A DNA stretch of 64,000 bases, taken from NCBI GenBank assembly GCA_032622095.1, contig CP136063.1, positions 142,137,450 through 142,201,449 of the forward strand, in the 5' to 3' direction. The notes under the pieces are model-generated. The model saw only the letters and a program-made list of their open reading frames with translations. It was not told the origin of the DNA and ran no database searches. Shown here piece by piece: positions 24,064 to 35,374 of the stretch (positions are counted from its first letter, which is position 1; each line of letters starts with the position of its first letter). The DNA is from Siphonodentalium dalli. Its lineage: Eukaryota; Mollusca; Scaphopoda; Gadilida; Siphonodentaliidae. A program made the position numbers and the translations under genes.

Positions 24064-25160
24064 CTGAGAGAACTGCTACCTTGGTGATACTAAAGTGGAG
24101 ATTCATTTGAACATAATATTTGTTTTATATATATTACTTATTATTTAGAGGGACACTAACAATCACTTTGGCAACAAAAGTATATTGTTTGATATTTTTG
24201 AGACTCTATTTAGACATTGTGTGTCATATGTTGTTATAACAAATATTTCAGTCCCACAAAGTTGACGTCGGTGCATGTTTATTTATAGTTATTATCAATA
24301 AAATGTGTTGTTGTTGTTGTAACTTGGGGTCTGGAAGCATGATCATGTCTTTAATCACTTCAGCAATGTCACCGGGCCCAATTTTCAGCAAACGAGTCAC
24401 GTTGGGTCCCATTATGATCAATTGGGAAATTTGGTAAAGTTCTTAACAAAAATATGCAATTTTTCGACAAAAAATGTGTTTGGGTGAGCGGTAGATAAAA
24501 TCCATTATTTTACAAACCGTTCTAAATTTCTGTTAACTTCTGTCTACATATGCTTGTCAGATAACTGCTACACAATATGGATTAAACAGTTTGGTATTAT
24601 TGCAATATCAATTTGAATGATAATGTTTGAAAAAAAATATTTTTGTGAAAAAGAGAGATTTTTCAGCAAAAAAAAGATGTTTCGGCTCCAAATGGCAGGA
24701 CAATCCAAATTAACCAAATACTTTTTTCATATCAAATAGGGATATGATATGATGTAGTACTTTTAACACCAACAATGTTTCCAAATATATTAAGACATAG
24801 CAGCAAGCCTCTCTTTACCAATATTGTTCATTTCTGGAAAAAGTCACTGGTGGGTATCGTTCATCATCAATTTGACAATATATTGCCACCACCAATTCCG
24901 TTATTTTTCACTGTCATTTTCGTGAACAATATATATTTATTCTTTAAAAAAAGTTGTTTGAACTTGTTTCAACTCTATATCTCGAAAACTAGAGCTCTTT
25001 TTCGATTTGGCCGTTGCACTAATAGTTTCCAATTTATTCATATTGTCATTGTTGATTGCACTTTAGGGACCACAGAGCCCTCAGAAGATTAACATTGTGA
25101 TGCGTGAAACTATTTTATTGAGGGCTACTTACGGTCTTTTATATAAACTGTGGTAATATG
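24064..25160. other. Non-coding sequence, partly shared with 40.0-40.9 kb
   Basis: CACAGAGCCCTCAGAAGATT and GAGGGCTACTTAC near 25060-25130 match CACAGAGCACTTAGAAGATT and GAGGGCTAACTTAC near 40760-40870, so part is an old dispersed repeat. (GTT)n occurs at 24308-24320. No gene seen. Confidence 0.5.
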
Positions 25161-25166
25161 TTTTGA

Positions 25167-25246
25167 GATAGGACATTTAATAATTAATTGTGCTTAAGCG
25201 CAATCAAGCACAATTAATTATTAAATGTGAATTTGGCCTCCCATAG
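25167..25246 (+). repeat. AAGCGCAATT hairpin family, copy 1
   Basis: A 22-bp perfect stem (CATTTAATAATTAATTGTGC...) around AAGCGCAATC, followed by TGAATTTGGCCTCCCATA. The GGCCTCCCATA-ended block recurs at 32.66, 33.8 and 49.9 kb. Confidence 0.75.
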
Positions 25247-25315
25247 GTGTAAGATGAAATACTCCACTACTCCACACTATATCACCAGTGGTGACAAGGT
25301 CTCGATCGAGGTTTT

Positions 25316-25665
25316 TTACACAAATCGAGGTTTAGTAAGTACATCGATTTTGGGTTCTCCCTGACCTGCTTACACAGCACAGTCACAGCGCACTGTGACA
25401 GTCAGTGTCACTGTCACTAGTAGTGTCAGTGTCAACACAACACTACAACAGCCTGAACTGTGAACAGGTCAAGACTCTTAACCTGTTCTGTGTTTACTCA
25501 GACTCACTGTCACCTGGTCACATAGCGTAAACATATTTTTCACACAAATCGAGGTTTAGTACATCGATTTTTGGTTCTCCCTGACTAGTCGAAAATCTAC
25601 AGGATACTAAAGATTCAATGTATAGACTATAGTCAATTTTGGACTACTCCCTGACCTGGTAAGTC
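25316..25665. repeat. Duplicated ATCGAGGTTTAGTA segment
   Basis: ACACAAATCGAGGTTTAGTA...TTCTCCCTGAC is present at about 25318-25378 and again at about 25540-25585. The second copy is interrupted by the miniature element at 25586-25646. Confidence 0.8.
25586..25646. mobile_element. 61-bp miniature transposon with 9-bp TSD
   Basis: Ends are TAGTCGAAAAT and ATTTTGGACTA, inverted with one mismatch. It is flanked by CTCCCTGAC at 25577-25585 and 25647-25655, a perfect 9-bp TSD. The neighbouring unfilled duplicate shows CTCCCTGAC once, confirming the insertion. The second copy is at 31652-31715. Confidence 0.85.
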
Positions 25666-25722
25666 AGTGTGTTGACTCTTTCAACTTATTCCAAGATCCC
25701 AGTTGAGGAAGCTCCATTCATC

Positions 25723-26085
25723 CGGTCCTACTAAACAACGAACACAAACGAACACAAACGAACACAAACGAACATAAACGAACACAGGTCCAAAAAAAAA
25801 AGCGGAATAGAAGGGTGAAATTTGGTCTGTGGGTGCGTGTGGGTCCACTATATGTGTATGTGGTGTTATTTCCAACTTTGATCACTTATTTTTTTAGTTA
25901 TTAGCATTATTTGAATACAAAGCTACTAAACAACGAACACAAACGAACATAAGATTAGCCATATTGTAAAGGTGTTAATTAACTACGGCTTAATCTTTGC
26001 ACATCTGTGAGTTGTTTTTACTGCAATGTGATTGTCAGTTTTGTCACTGATGGCAAAAAAACACGGGAAACATCAGAGGTCGGCG
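25723..26085 (+). repeat. Left inverted end of MULE
   Basis: Starts (C)GGTCCTACTAAACAACG and carries a 10-bp tandem repeat, ACAAACGAAC, about five times. It ends at CAGAGGTCGGCG, matched inverted at 31500-31511. Confidence 0.9.
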
Positions 26086-26796
26086 TTTTAATGCATATCT
26101 AACAAAACATTTGAGTTGCTCTTTTTATCGACCTTATATATCGTCGTGTGAGAATCAGATGGTTCTATCCAACATTAATCATTTTGTTGGGAAATCGATG
26201 TTGAAATTTTGAGACGGGAATTACCAAGTAAATCGTTTTCAGTGTGTGTCGTCATGTTTCAAAATGTTAAAGCTAACTAAAATATTATTATATCCGAAGT
26301 CTCAGTTCTAGAAACTCGCCAGTTTTATAATAAAAGACACTACGAAAAATGTGTTTAGAGATAGAACCCTTTTGCTTAAGAAACCATCGTCTCGCTTCCG
26401 GATCAGAGTGCACATGGAGATAGAACTCTCTAGCCTGAATTTTTCCTCCATTTTATGTAGGCCTATGTGGTTAAATTCGACAGCATGCAGTTAATCAAGA
26501 AATATGTTGTATTTTCTCTCGCGGTTTGTGAGGGGATTGTGTTAGAATATATGAGCGAGTGGTCACTATTCTTTGCCATTTTGATAAACGAATGGTTGTC
26601 TCTTTCAATTTAATGGGTAAGAATGCATATATATAGGCCTGAAAATGGCGTGACGCGCAGAATAACTTCTCACATTTTCACCAAAAACAAAAACATGAAA
26701 GCCAGACTGGTTCCATCCTTTGGATTTTCGAAGGAACAACTCAGTTAATAACTAAAGTTGAGGTCTTTTGATAATGCTTTGGTTCACCATCTGGGT

Positions 26797-26882
26797 CCGT
26801 GTCGTTTCGACCGGGACATTTCGGCTCAGTTTTAAGCCGAAACGTCTCACTTATTGAGCCGAATCGTCTCAACTTTTTCTGA
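26797..26882. repeat. Left subterminal AGCCGAAACGTC repeats
   Basis: Contains TTTCGGCT, AGCCGAAACGTCTC and GAGCCGAATCGTCTC in about 85 bp. A larger cluster lies at 30841-30935 on the other side of the transposase gene. Confidence 0.6.
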
Positions 26883-27230
26883 CTTTTGATGATATTTTCT
26901 TTGAATATTTCGTACATTTATGAGTTGTTATGCGGGAATTTTGTTATGAAATGTGACTTTTGATGACATTTTCGTTGCGTGATTCAGTATGTATTTTTGA
27001 CATACCAATAAGATATTTGAATACAATGTGACTATAGCGGTGATTTTCTTTGCTTATTTGTGAATGAAATGTGATTTTGTTTGATGTTGTTTGATGTTAT
27101 TCACACTTTAACTCGGTTGTTTGCATTACATCTGTCACTCAGACACATAGTGAGAACTGATTAGAGGTTGTTTCTGACAACCGGCCAACTTGTATCAGTG
27201 TTTGTTTAGGGTTCCTAGAGTATATTAAGC

Positions 27231-30200
27231 ATGAGATACTGCTCTGTTCATATCATCTTGAAATCGTTCAACATGCCGTACAACCTTCGTCGACAAGCTT
27301 CAACTGCTTCACATGCAACTCGTCTGGTGTCTGCTCTGCGATATATGTATATCGCATCAGCATCAGATTTCATTCAGGATGAAATCCGACCTACGTCAGA
27401 CGAACCGATGGACACTTCATCGCCACCAGACGACAACCACTTCACTTCACCACCAGCACCACCACTACCATCACCATCAGTAGCACACAACCCTTTGATG
27501 ATCATTTCTCAACATATCGACTATACCCATGCAGATACAAAAGACAACGACATATCCGACAGTCCACTACCCGACGACGACATAATCGACAAAGCAACCA
27601 CATACACCGTGCTGCCAACGGGCAGTAAGCGTGGCCAGCCTCTTCTGCTATCTAACCAAGGTTATTCATTTGGCATCAAGGTAAATAAATTTTTACTTGA
27701 CTATAATAAATATATTAAGACGAAATACATACCGGCAGACAAATTAAATATAATAAAGAGAAATTAAACATATTGACAAATTAAATATAAACAGACAAAT
27801 TAAATATAATAAAGAAATCTAGAAATTCAGATAATTGAATAATATATACTAAATATATATTAAATTGAATTTAAATCCAATTGTAAATATATTATAATAT
27901 TTTACAAATCTAATAAATACTAATCTTTATGCAGGTTAAAGATGCCGCCACAATAGACATGTTTCGACCTGCGTCTGACATCGTGGAACAAGCCGTGAGA
28001 GACAGCGTATTTCCTAGTCACCGACCTCAACATGGAAGCCTACTGACACATCGTTTTCGCCACCCCCATTCAATTACTAAGTAGGCATTCTACAGCAGTC
28101 TCAAATGTGGTTTATTGATGGAACGTTTAAGGTAATTACTAGCATCTTAACACGTTGAGTGCCGGAAATCAATTAGTAATCTCGCCAGTTTGCCAAATCG
28201 TGGCAAGATAGATACCCTTAGTAGACCATAATTTGGCTTCAATGAAGCAAAAATTGGATGATGTCGCGACTTTAGATGACAGAAACGGCGATTGATAGTA
28301 CTACAAGATAACTCGTAGCCGGCACTGGCGGAAGGAATTTGGGTATTCCCACCACCAGTGCCAACTACGAGTTATCTAGTAGACACAATTGGACACGTTT
28401 GAGCAACAAATATGAAGTAGAATGTAACCCAAACATGTTATTTTGGTGGTAAGCATATTTATGGAGGTGTGGGAGTCCTTGTGGTGGTTATAGATCGTTA
28501 TATAGTTAAATTGTGGCTGATGCACGGCGGAGCAAATTACTTATATATATGAGCATGCATGCTACAGACGGCGAATCCGAAGTGGAATCGGTGAACTTGT
28601 TTCCTGTGAGGATGAGTTTATTTCGTCCATACAGTAATAACTACGAGCATGCATATTCTGTTGTTTCGGGTATTGTAAGTTATCTCACATTTAGCCTGAT
28701 TGAGGCCTATGCTATAGGGTTCCAAAGTACAGCCCAAAATAATAGTGTTGGAAGAATTGTCAGCACAAAATTAAAACAACCATGCAGCAGTAGCCAAATA
28801 GATCCCTGCACATTCAGGGGTGTGCTACATGTAACGATTCCATGTAATCCATGCGCCTGGAAGAAAGTCAACCTTTACTGTAAACCTCTATGCTACACAA
28901 AACCATGATTCCGTAACTAGGTAAGTAGAACAGTTCGATGAACTGCATGACGTCTAAAGTACGGTAATTGCTACGCTTTCCATTGTCCAACACATTCGGA
29001 AGTGGGTAAAATGTAGTTTTGGGGAATAATTGTTCCGCTTTACTTGTATTATAAATAATAAAATACCTAGCCCCCAAATGGAGCCGCACAGTGTATACAA
29101 AAACAACTGCTGTGTTCCCTAATAATGAGATAATGGTAGCATCAATGCGCATATAACGTCATGGATTATCCGCTTATCTTGTGTTGGATGCGTCCACTCG
29201 CACATGAACCGATTTGGCAGGCCTGTGTGACGTGTGTGGTTGTGTGAAGTTTCAATGTGTTGAAACACAATGATGTAACCATTCCTTGAAACTGCCTTCG
29301 CATGTTTGTACATTGTGAATATCCACCCCCTGACTTTGTTTGCATGCGTGAACATTGTCAGTCTATTGAATACCAAAACCCCAGTCTAAATTGCCCACAC
29401 ACAACTGCCTCTGGTGGTCACTCAGTGAGACAGTGTCAGCTGTATTCACTCACAACTGGACCATTTTGAGTAGAATATATGTGCTGATGGTGCTCATTTC
29501 AGTTGAACGATGTAAGGGGAGCCACACTATTTATTTGATAAAATCACTGTTCTGATGTTCCGACGCAGGTTTTCGTGGTGTATCGACCTATTCCACTGCT
29601 TCCGTTTGTCAGTTACACGACATGGAAACCACTATGAGATAACTCGTAGTGGCAACCTGCGAAGGTTGCGAACTACGAGATAACTCGTAGTGGCAACTAC
29701 GAGATAACTCGTAGTAGTGGCACTCAACGTGTTAAAAGCATACCGACAACGTCAAAACTACCCTAAAGACAATGAAACCTTGAGACAACATGGCAAAATC
29801 TTATCACCCCAGTCTCAGTACTGAAACAATACTGCACCGCCGACAAATACCTCTAATCATAAGCCGACGGCAAGGTGTCAACCAACCACGCATTAAGCTG
29901 TGAGATAAGATATGAGATAAGCCGTCAATTAGCACATCCTAAATATACCTCATACTATTTTGTGACTCCATAATTCATATCTCCATTATATATAAGAGAT
30001 TATTCAAAGAACCAGTAATATATAATCAATTTGTATATATTTTTTACAATATCATGATTCAAAGCTGCCTCTCTTTGTTCATGATGTGAGTTTTGACATA
30101 CTTTGCCGTTTTCAATTTCATAACATCTTTTTCATATTATTCTTTGCCATTTTCATAACCTCTGTTTTATACTTGTAGCTTCTGCATGTCGAGGCAGACC

Positions 30201-30376
30201 ACGTCGCGATCTCCGTGGCAGCTCGTGACCTTGAGACAGATCACAGAACCAAGTACACCAGGATCGACTTGGTGATTGAAGAGTTGTGGCAGCAATATAG
30301 AGAGAAGACCGTAACGACGACAGTGTTTCTGCGAAAGTGCAACGCAATTTACAAGATGGGAAAGAAGAAGAACTAG
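27231..30376 (+). pseudogene. FLYWCH-MULE transposase gene, broken, at least four exons
   Basis: Exon 1 (from ATG 27231 or the better-placed ATG 27273, MPYNLRRQ) ends LLSNQGYSFGIK with donor GTAAAT at 27681. Exon 2 starts at 27935 after TTTATGCAG and reads VKDAATIDMFRPASDIVEQA, in phase, to a TAG near 28083. 28087-28131 reads ILQQSQMWFIDGTFK with donor GTAATT; IDGTF is the region of the first catalytic Asp in MULE transposases. The last exon, 30179-30376, follows ATACTTGTAG and reads LLHVEADHVAISV...RKCNAIYKMGKKKN then stop, resembling the C-terminal exon of FLYWCH/MULE proteins. The rest of the FLYWCH finger and the central DDE region are missing. FLYWCH domains bind DNA; the transposase would cut at the inverted ends. 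Confidence 0.7.
28151..29731. mobile_element. piggyBac-type non-autonomous element in MULE intron
   Basis: Ends CACGTTGAGTGCC and GGCACTCAACGTG form a perfect 13-bp inverted repeat, with TTAA on both sides (28147-28150, 29732-29735), the target preferred by piggyBac. Subterminal palindromes CTACGAGATAACTCGTAG and variants occur at about 28299, 28361, 29630, 29673 and 29694. The 131-aa plus ORF inside (28513-28908) has no transposase motif I can see. Confidence 0.8.
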
Positions 30377-30462
30377 TGCTATAATAATTGTGATGAGAAC
30401 TGACACATGTATATAAAGTGCTTTTGTGATGTGATGTGTGACATTGTTCGGTTTTTCATATA

Positions 30463-30597
30463 CAGTTGTAGTCAAATCTGTCCAGTTAAGCGATATTAGC
30501 GATGTTTCATTTTTATGGTTTCGGACTAAAACCATAAAAATAAATAACATCGCTAACATCGCTTAAATGGTCAATTCAGTTATTGTGACTACAACTG
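30463..30597. mobile_element. 135-bp palindromic Tc1/mariner-type MITE
   Basis: Nearly a full palindrome, from CAGTTGTAGTCA to TGACTACAACTG, flanked by TA on both sides (30461-30462, 30598-30599). TA target and CAGTTG-type ends fit Tc1/mariner. It lies 90 bp downstream of the MULE transposase stop codon. Confidence 0.7.
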
Positions 30598-30840
30598 TAT
30601 ATGTGACATTGTATCGTTTGTTCATAATATATTCCGTTTGTGTTTTTACTATGTTGTTTATTTATGTTTAAATTTGCTGAAATAAATTGTTATCCATCTC
30701 GCCAAAACTGTTGTCAAATCTGTCATAATCTCCAACAACACACCATAAAGTGACGAAATAAATCAGCTTAAGTAGTGATTAAGCTGTATAAGCCGAGTTA
30801 ATCCCCTGCAATCAACTCCAATTAACACATACAATATATG

Positions 30841-30935
30841 GGGCCGAAACGACCCGGCCGAAACGTCCCAGCCGAAACGTCCCTGGACCGAAAAGGTCTG
30901 AGCCGAAACGTCTTCGGATGACCGAAACGACCCGT
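30841..30935. repeat. Right subterminal AGCCGAAACGTC repeats
   Basis: About six units of the form (A/G)(G/A)CCGAAACGNCCC in 95 bp. Related to 26797-26882. ORFs across it (30763-31046) are artefacts. Confidence 0.7.
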
Positions 30936-31499
30936 TCCCCACCATCTGGTAGACTGCTGGTCGCATTGATTTGTTCTCCAACAACACAATATTCTAAAGA
31001 TGGTTTCTCGGTTATAATTATTACCGTGGACGGGTACATGAGACATCTATATATAGTTCCATGCCAACAAAATATGATCGATCAACACACGAAAAAGGTC
31101 CGAAACATAATACATATACATGTATACGTGTAGACTGAGATATTCTCGCTACAACAATTCAAATCAGAAAACAACTGCGCTTCCAAATTGAAATAGGAAA
31201 AAAACAGACAAATTTTGTTCAACTTCATGTCGCTGCAATTCGATGTCTAAACTACGACGGGACTGACCTTACCTGTAGTATCTTAAGATATGGAAGTTGA
31301 ACAAATTTGATGTGCAACTTTTTCGACTGATAAAAATAACGAACATAATATCCTCTATCGAGGAGAAGTGGAAAATCGAACGACGAAATTAAACTTAGAA
31401 AGAACCATATGTATCATATGTGTCATTGTGTGGCTATGTGCGAAACAATATATTATAGTTCGTACTTCGGATCACATTCATACATGAATTCATACATAC

Positions 31500-31951
31500 C
31501 GCCGACCTCTGATGTTTCCCGTGTTTTTATTGCCATCAGTGACAATACTGACAATCACCTTGCAGTAAAAACAACTCACAGATGTGCAATTAACAATTAA
31601 GGAGACCGAGTAAGTCGTAGTTAATTAACACCTTTGCAGTATGGCTAATCTTAGTCGAAAATCTACGGGATACTTACTAAAGATATACATTCAATGTATA
31701 GTCAATTTTGGACTAGGCTAATCTTATGTTCGTTTGTGTTCGTTGTTTAGTAGTTTTGTATTCAAATAATGCTAATAACTCAAAAAATAAGTGACCAAAG
31801 TTGGAAATAACACCACATACACATAGAGTCGACCCACACGCACCCACAGACCAAATTTCACCCTTCTATTCCGCTTTTTGCACCTGTGTATGTTCGTTTA
31901 TGACAAATTATGTTCGTTTGTGGAAATTGTGTTCGTTGTTTAGTAGGACCC
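31500..31951 (-). repeat. Right inverted end of MULE
   Basis: Reverse complement of 25723-26085, longer because a 64-bp miniature element (31652-31715) and its TSD were inserted and because of small indels. Confidence 0.9.
31652..31715. mobile_element. 64-bp miniature transposon inside MULE end
   Basis: Same family as 25586-25646. Flanked by GGCTAATCT at 31643-31651 and 31716-31724. The left MULE end shows the unfilled site (ATGGCTAATCTTATG read in reverse complement near 25948), so the insertion is unambiguous. Confidence 0.85.
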
Positions 31952-32661
31952 CCATTCATCACGAGTCACGGAATGGATAAGGCATAACTTAAGTCTGTTT
32001 CACGGACTGGGGTAGCACAAGGGTCAAGGCACATTTCGTCTCGTTTACCTGTTATTTAGTCATTTGTCTAGAAATAGGTGAATCTGCGTTGATTGTATTT
32101 TTGGGGATTCGCAAGCGACAAAACCGGAAGTACCTGTCTTGTCGGGTGAGCATATAAAAATATTGACTGGGCGTCATCGAATCACAAATAAAGCCAAGAT
32201 AATATTCTCTGATTCTAATTTCTATTGCAAAACAATAGGTGGGGAAAATCAGTTTTAGAAGATATGTTTAGATTTTATATATATTCAAATTTATTGTTGT
32301 TGAGTGTCACTGTGTTGACAGTATCCGGATAACAATATTAGCATTACATGCATGGTTGGGCCAATGTTGTCACAACCACCCTCTGAGACTGAATGGTTGG
32401 GCCAACATAATTTTGCTCATTGAGTCTTTGGGCCAACGTATTGGGCCTACATTGCATGGGCCAATGTTGGACGACATATTCAGGGCATGATTTAAGCGAT
32501 ATCGCATCGCTAGCTATATGCGATACAATATACCCAGTTTGACCATGCAATATCAGCCTGCTTCTGGCGAATTAATTGCGATACATGATGTTTGCATGCA
32601 AAACCCACGATCCGGTCCACAACATTGCCTTGCAGAATACAGATCGTAACAGATTGAGGTG

Positions 32662-32758
32662 ACGTGTATGGGAGGCCAAATTCACATTTAATAATTAATT
32701 GTGCTTATGCAAGCGCAATCAATTGCGCTTAAGCGCAAGCGCAATTCATGGTTATATG
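32662..32758 (-). repeat. AAGCGCAATT hairpin family, copy 2
   Basis: Minus orientation: begins TATGGGAGGCCAAATTCAC, then TTTAATAATTAATTGTGCTT, then several GCGCTTAAGCGCAA units. Confidence 0.75.
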
Positions 32759-33268
32759 TATAACAAAACACCCCTGGTGAATAAATAGGTTTCTCCATAA
32801 CTTTGCATTAACTCCTATTGACATTGTCACTTCTTGGTTTCATTGGTTTGGATGGGTAGGGAGCTAGCCCAACTTCTTTATCAAAATGGCTGACTGATCG
32901 CAATAGTATCACCTTCTGTTTTAGTTGGAGCGATTCGTGATAGCATTATAATATTATCTTCGGTATATACTAGTATTAGTTGGGGCTACATGCAATAGCA
33001 TTACTTTCTGTATTAGTCGGGGCGACATTGATTTTCTTCAATTTTCGAGTATGAGGGAAGCAAGCCCTCGGTGACACCACATTCACACTATATATTATGA
33101 TCATGGAAATACTATAGATTTGTGCAAGAGCTGCTGATTTAATAAGAAAAACTAGAGCTTCAGGACTGAGACACCAAAGCTCCAGTAATTACACACTATT
33201 TTTTGGACAGGGATGCTGATAATATGAAAATAGGGTTTTTTCCCCCTGATTTAAGTCAATAAGTAAAC
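32759..33268. other. Unassigned sequence
   Basis: No gene or element end recognised. Confidence 0.45.
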
Positions 33269-33489
33269 CATACAGTAATGCTCTAATTAATCGACTCCTT
33301 AACCACAGCAGAATTATGGATAACTTTTCAGGTTTTAGTCGGAAATATGGCTTGTTGCCATTCATCGGAAAGCTCTCGAGAGCTTTTCGATGAATATTGG
33401 CAACAAGCCATATTTCCGACTAAATCCTGAAAAGTTACCCATAATTCTGCTGTGGTTAAGAAGTCGATTAAATAGAGCATTACTGTATG
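33269..33489. mobile_element. 221-bp near-perfect palindromic MITE
   Basis: CATACAGTAATGCTC...AACCACAGCAGAATTATGG folds back on its reverse complement, with CTCTCGAGAG at the centre. A single-arm relative with TCTACTGTGGTTAAGGAGTC is at 35111-35170. No clear TSD seen. Confidence 0.75.
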
Positions 33490-33802
33490 AGGTAAGAAAG
33501 CCCTCATGCAGTGACACCACATGCATGTATAGGATATTACCATAGCAAAGGCTAAAATCTGTGCAAAAATACATTAAAAACATCATACAAAACATTACTA
33601 GAGTTCCGGGAAGGCGACATCAATTCTTTGGATAGAGGGATGCTGATAATATGTAATTAGGGGATTCTCCTTGTTGAACACATACTCACAGTTTGACTGT
33701 TGCGTGTTAGTACAGGTCAAAATTAGCCCAATGCTCATCTTGTGTTGCTAGGTGATACACCAGGTCATGCTAATAGTTTATGGGTAGGTTAGATAGTAGT
33801 CA

Positions 33803-33905
33803 CAATTACGCTTAAGCGTAAATGCCCTATTTGCGCTTAAGCACAATATGTGGTATTTGCGCTTAAGCGCAATTCATTATTAAATGTGAATTTGGCCTCC
33901 CATAG
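33803..33905 (+). repeat. AAGCGCAATT hairpin family, copy 3
   Basis: Units CGCTTAAGCGTAA, GCGCTTAAGCACAA and GCGCTTAAGCGCAA, then ATTAAATGTGAATTTGGCC ending TCCCATA. Confidence 0.75.
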
Positions 33906-34682
33906 ACGTGAGGTCAATATAATTTACAATGCAAGAGGTATATAACTGTATTATTTGACATGGTGCGTATTCTAGACTGGTACCCTGTCCCAACTCCAGC
34001 TACTCGCCCATAGGGACAGGGATAGGCTAAACAGAAAGTGGAATTTTGAATTGTGTTTCCGGTTTGTGAGACATTGTTTTAAAATAGAAAAGCACATTTC
34101 AACATCGGTATGTTTTTCTTAATTTAATAATACAAGACGCAAGTATATAACTTTGACAACTACTCAATCAAATTGAATAGAGTAATAAGTTAAATAGTGC
34201 GAAATCATGTTTTTGTAGCTTGGATATTTGGAAACTCTGATGTCAACAAACACCCCCGGTAACCGGTTACATCAATTTTGTGTCGAAGTTTGCTGCCTTG
34301 TGTCTCATTTTATTAACTAAATTCATCGGGGATATATTTACGCTCATGTTGACACCAAAATTAACACAAGGGGTCAATGTGATTTGCCTGGGTGGACCTT
34401 TTACCATAAATTGCCAAACTTGGCCATACCGTCCCATGCTCTGACAAGTTGGTCAGTCTCGTACTACATACATTTAAGGGGTTTATTTACATTACTGATA
34501 AAACAGGTATCTCCTTCACACATATATGTCAATATAAGTTGATGACGATAGTTTTATTTGTTCCAAATAAGTTTCGTGAGGTACTAGTAATCACACACCC
34601 CCCCCCCCCCTCATGTCTGATTTGTTTATTTCAATGTTTTGGCTATATTATTGTGGTCATTTTAGTACCAAAATCATCTATA
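33906..34682. other. Unassigned sequence with a poly(C) tract
   Basis: No gene found. Thirteen C residues at 34598-34610. Confidence 0.45.
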
Positions 34683-35080
34683 TGAGGGTGATGGGTTGGG
34701 GGCAGGGTGTTTCAAGGGGATATTTGTGGCAGGCCACCCACCCATGCTGTAAAATCGGCCGAAATATTTAACATTCTCGAAAATGGTCCATGCCCCATTT
34801 TCACACCCTCAGGGTGGTACCCCCGGGAGTGATGGCCGGGTCAGGGTGTTTCTAGGGGGTATTTGGGGCAGGCCACCCACCCATGCTGTTTATAAATTGG
34901 TCGAAATCCTTACCGTTCTCAAAAATGGTCCATACCCCATTTTCACCCCTTGGGGTGGTACCCCCGGGGGATGATGGGTGAGGGATCGGGTGTTTTTAGG
35001 GGTATTTGGGGCGGGCCATCCCACCCATGCCATCAAATCGGTCGAAAGAGACATTTTTGAGAATGAGGAGTAGGGAATAA
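34683..35080. repeat. ~150-bp GC-richer tandem repeat, about 2.5 copies
   Basis: Shared in order: GGGTGTTTCTAGGGGGTATT, CAGGCCACCCACCCATGCTG, AAAATGGTCCATACCCCATT, GGGTGGTACCCCCGGG. Confidence 0.85.
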
Positions 35081-35110
35081 GTTCCAAATGTCATGTTCGT
35101 TAAATATTAA

Positions 35111-35170
35111 ATACTAACATACAATTCTACTGTGGTTAAGGAGTCGATTATTTAGGGCATTACAGTAGTC
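35111..35170. mobile_element. Single-arm remnant of palindromic MITE
   Basis: CTACTGTGGTTAAGGAGTCG followed by GGGCATTACAGTAGT matches one arm of 33269-33489. Confidence 0.6.
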
Positions 35171-35374
35171 TTGAACCACAATGGGATGAAGGATATCCAT
35201 ATGCAGTAGTATTGTAGTTTTTAGTCATTGTGGACTGGATTAAGACATCTTTCCAATTTAATAAGCCAGCTCACAAAATTAATAAACTGCAGCGAAAGCC
35301 ACCTTTGCGGGGGATACTCTGTGTTGTGCACTTGTTAAAAGGAGGATTCGGGGGTATACATGTATAGTGGAGAC

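Larger units (their letters stand above)
25723..31951 (+). mobile_element. Mutator-like DNA transposon (MULE), non-autonomous
   Basis: Inverted termini GGTCCTACTAAACAACGAAC begin at about 25724 and, reverse-complemented, end at about 31950. The flanks are a perfect 9-bp TSD, CCATTCATC, at 25714-25722 and 31952-31960. The inverted ends run to about 26085 and from 31500, so they are roughly 360-380 bp long apart from insertions. Long inverted ends and 9-bp TSDs are hallmarks of MULEs. It encodes remnants of a spliced transposase with a FLYWCH-type start (27231-30376) and is itself host to three smaller elements. Confidence 0.9.

Noticed and set aside
28513-28908. 131-aa ORF inside the piggyBac-type element as a possible transposase
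   Set aside because: No DDD motif, no cysteine-rich C-terminus and too short; retained only as unassigned content.
30763-31046. Three overlapping minus-strand ORFs of about 75 aa
   Set aside because: Produced by the CCGAAACGTC tandem motifs in three frames.
34783-35087. ORFs of 63-65 aa on both strands
   Set aside because: They follow the ~150-bp tandem repeat.
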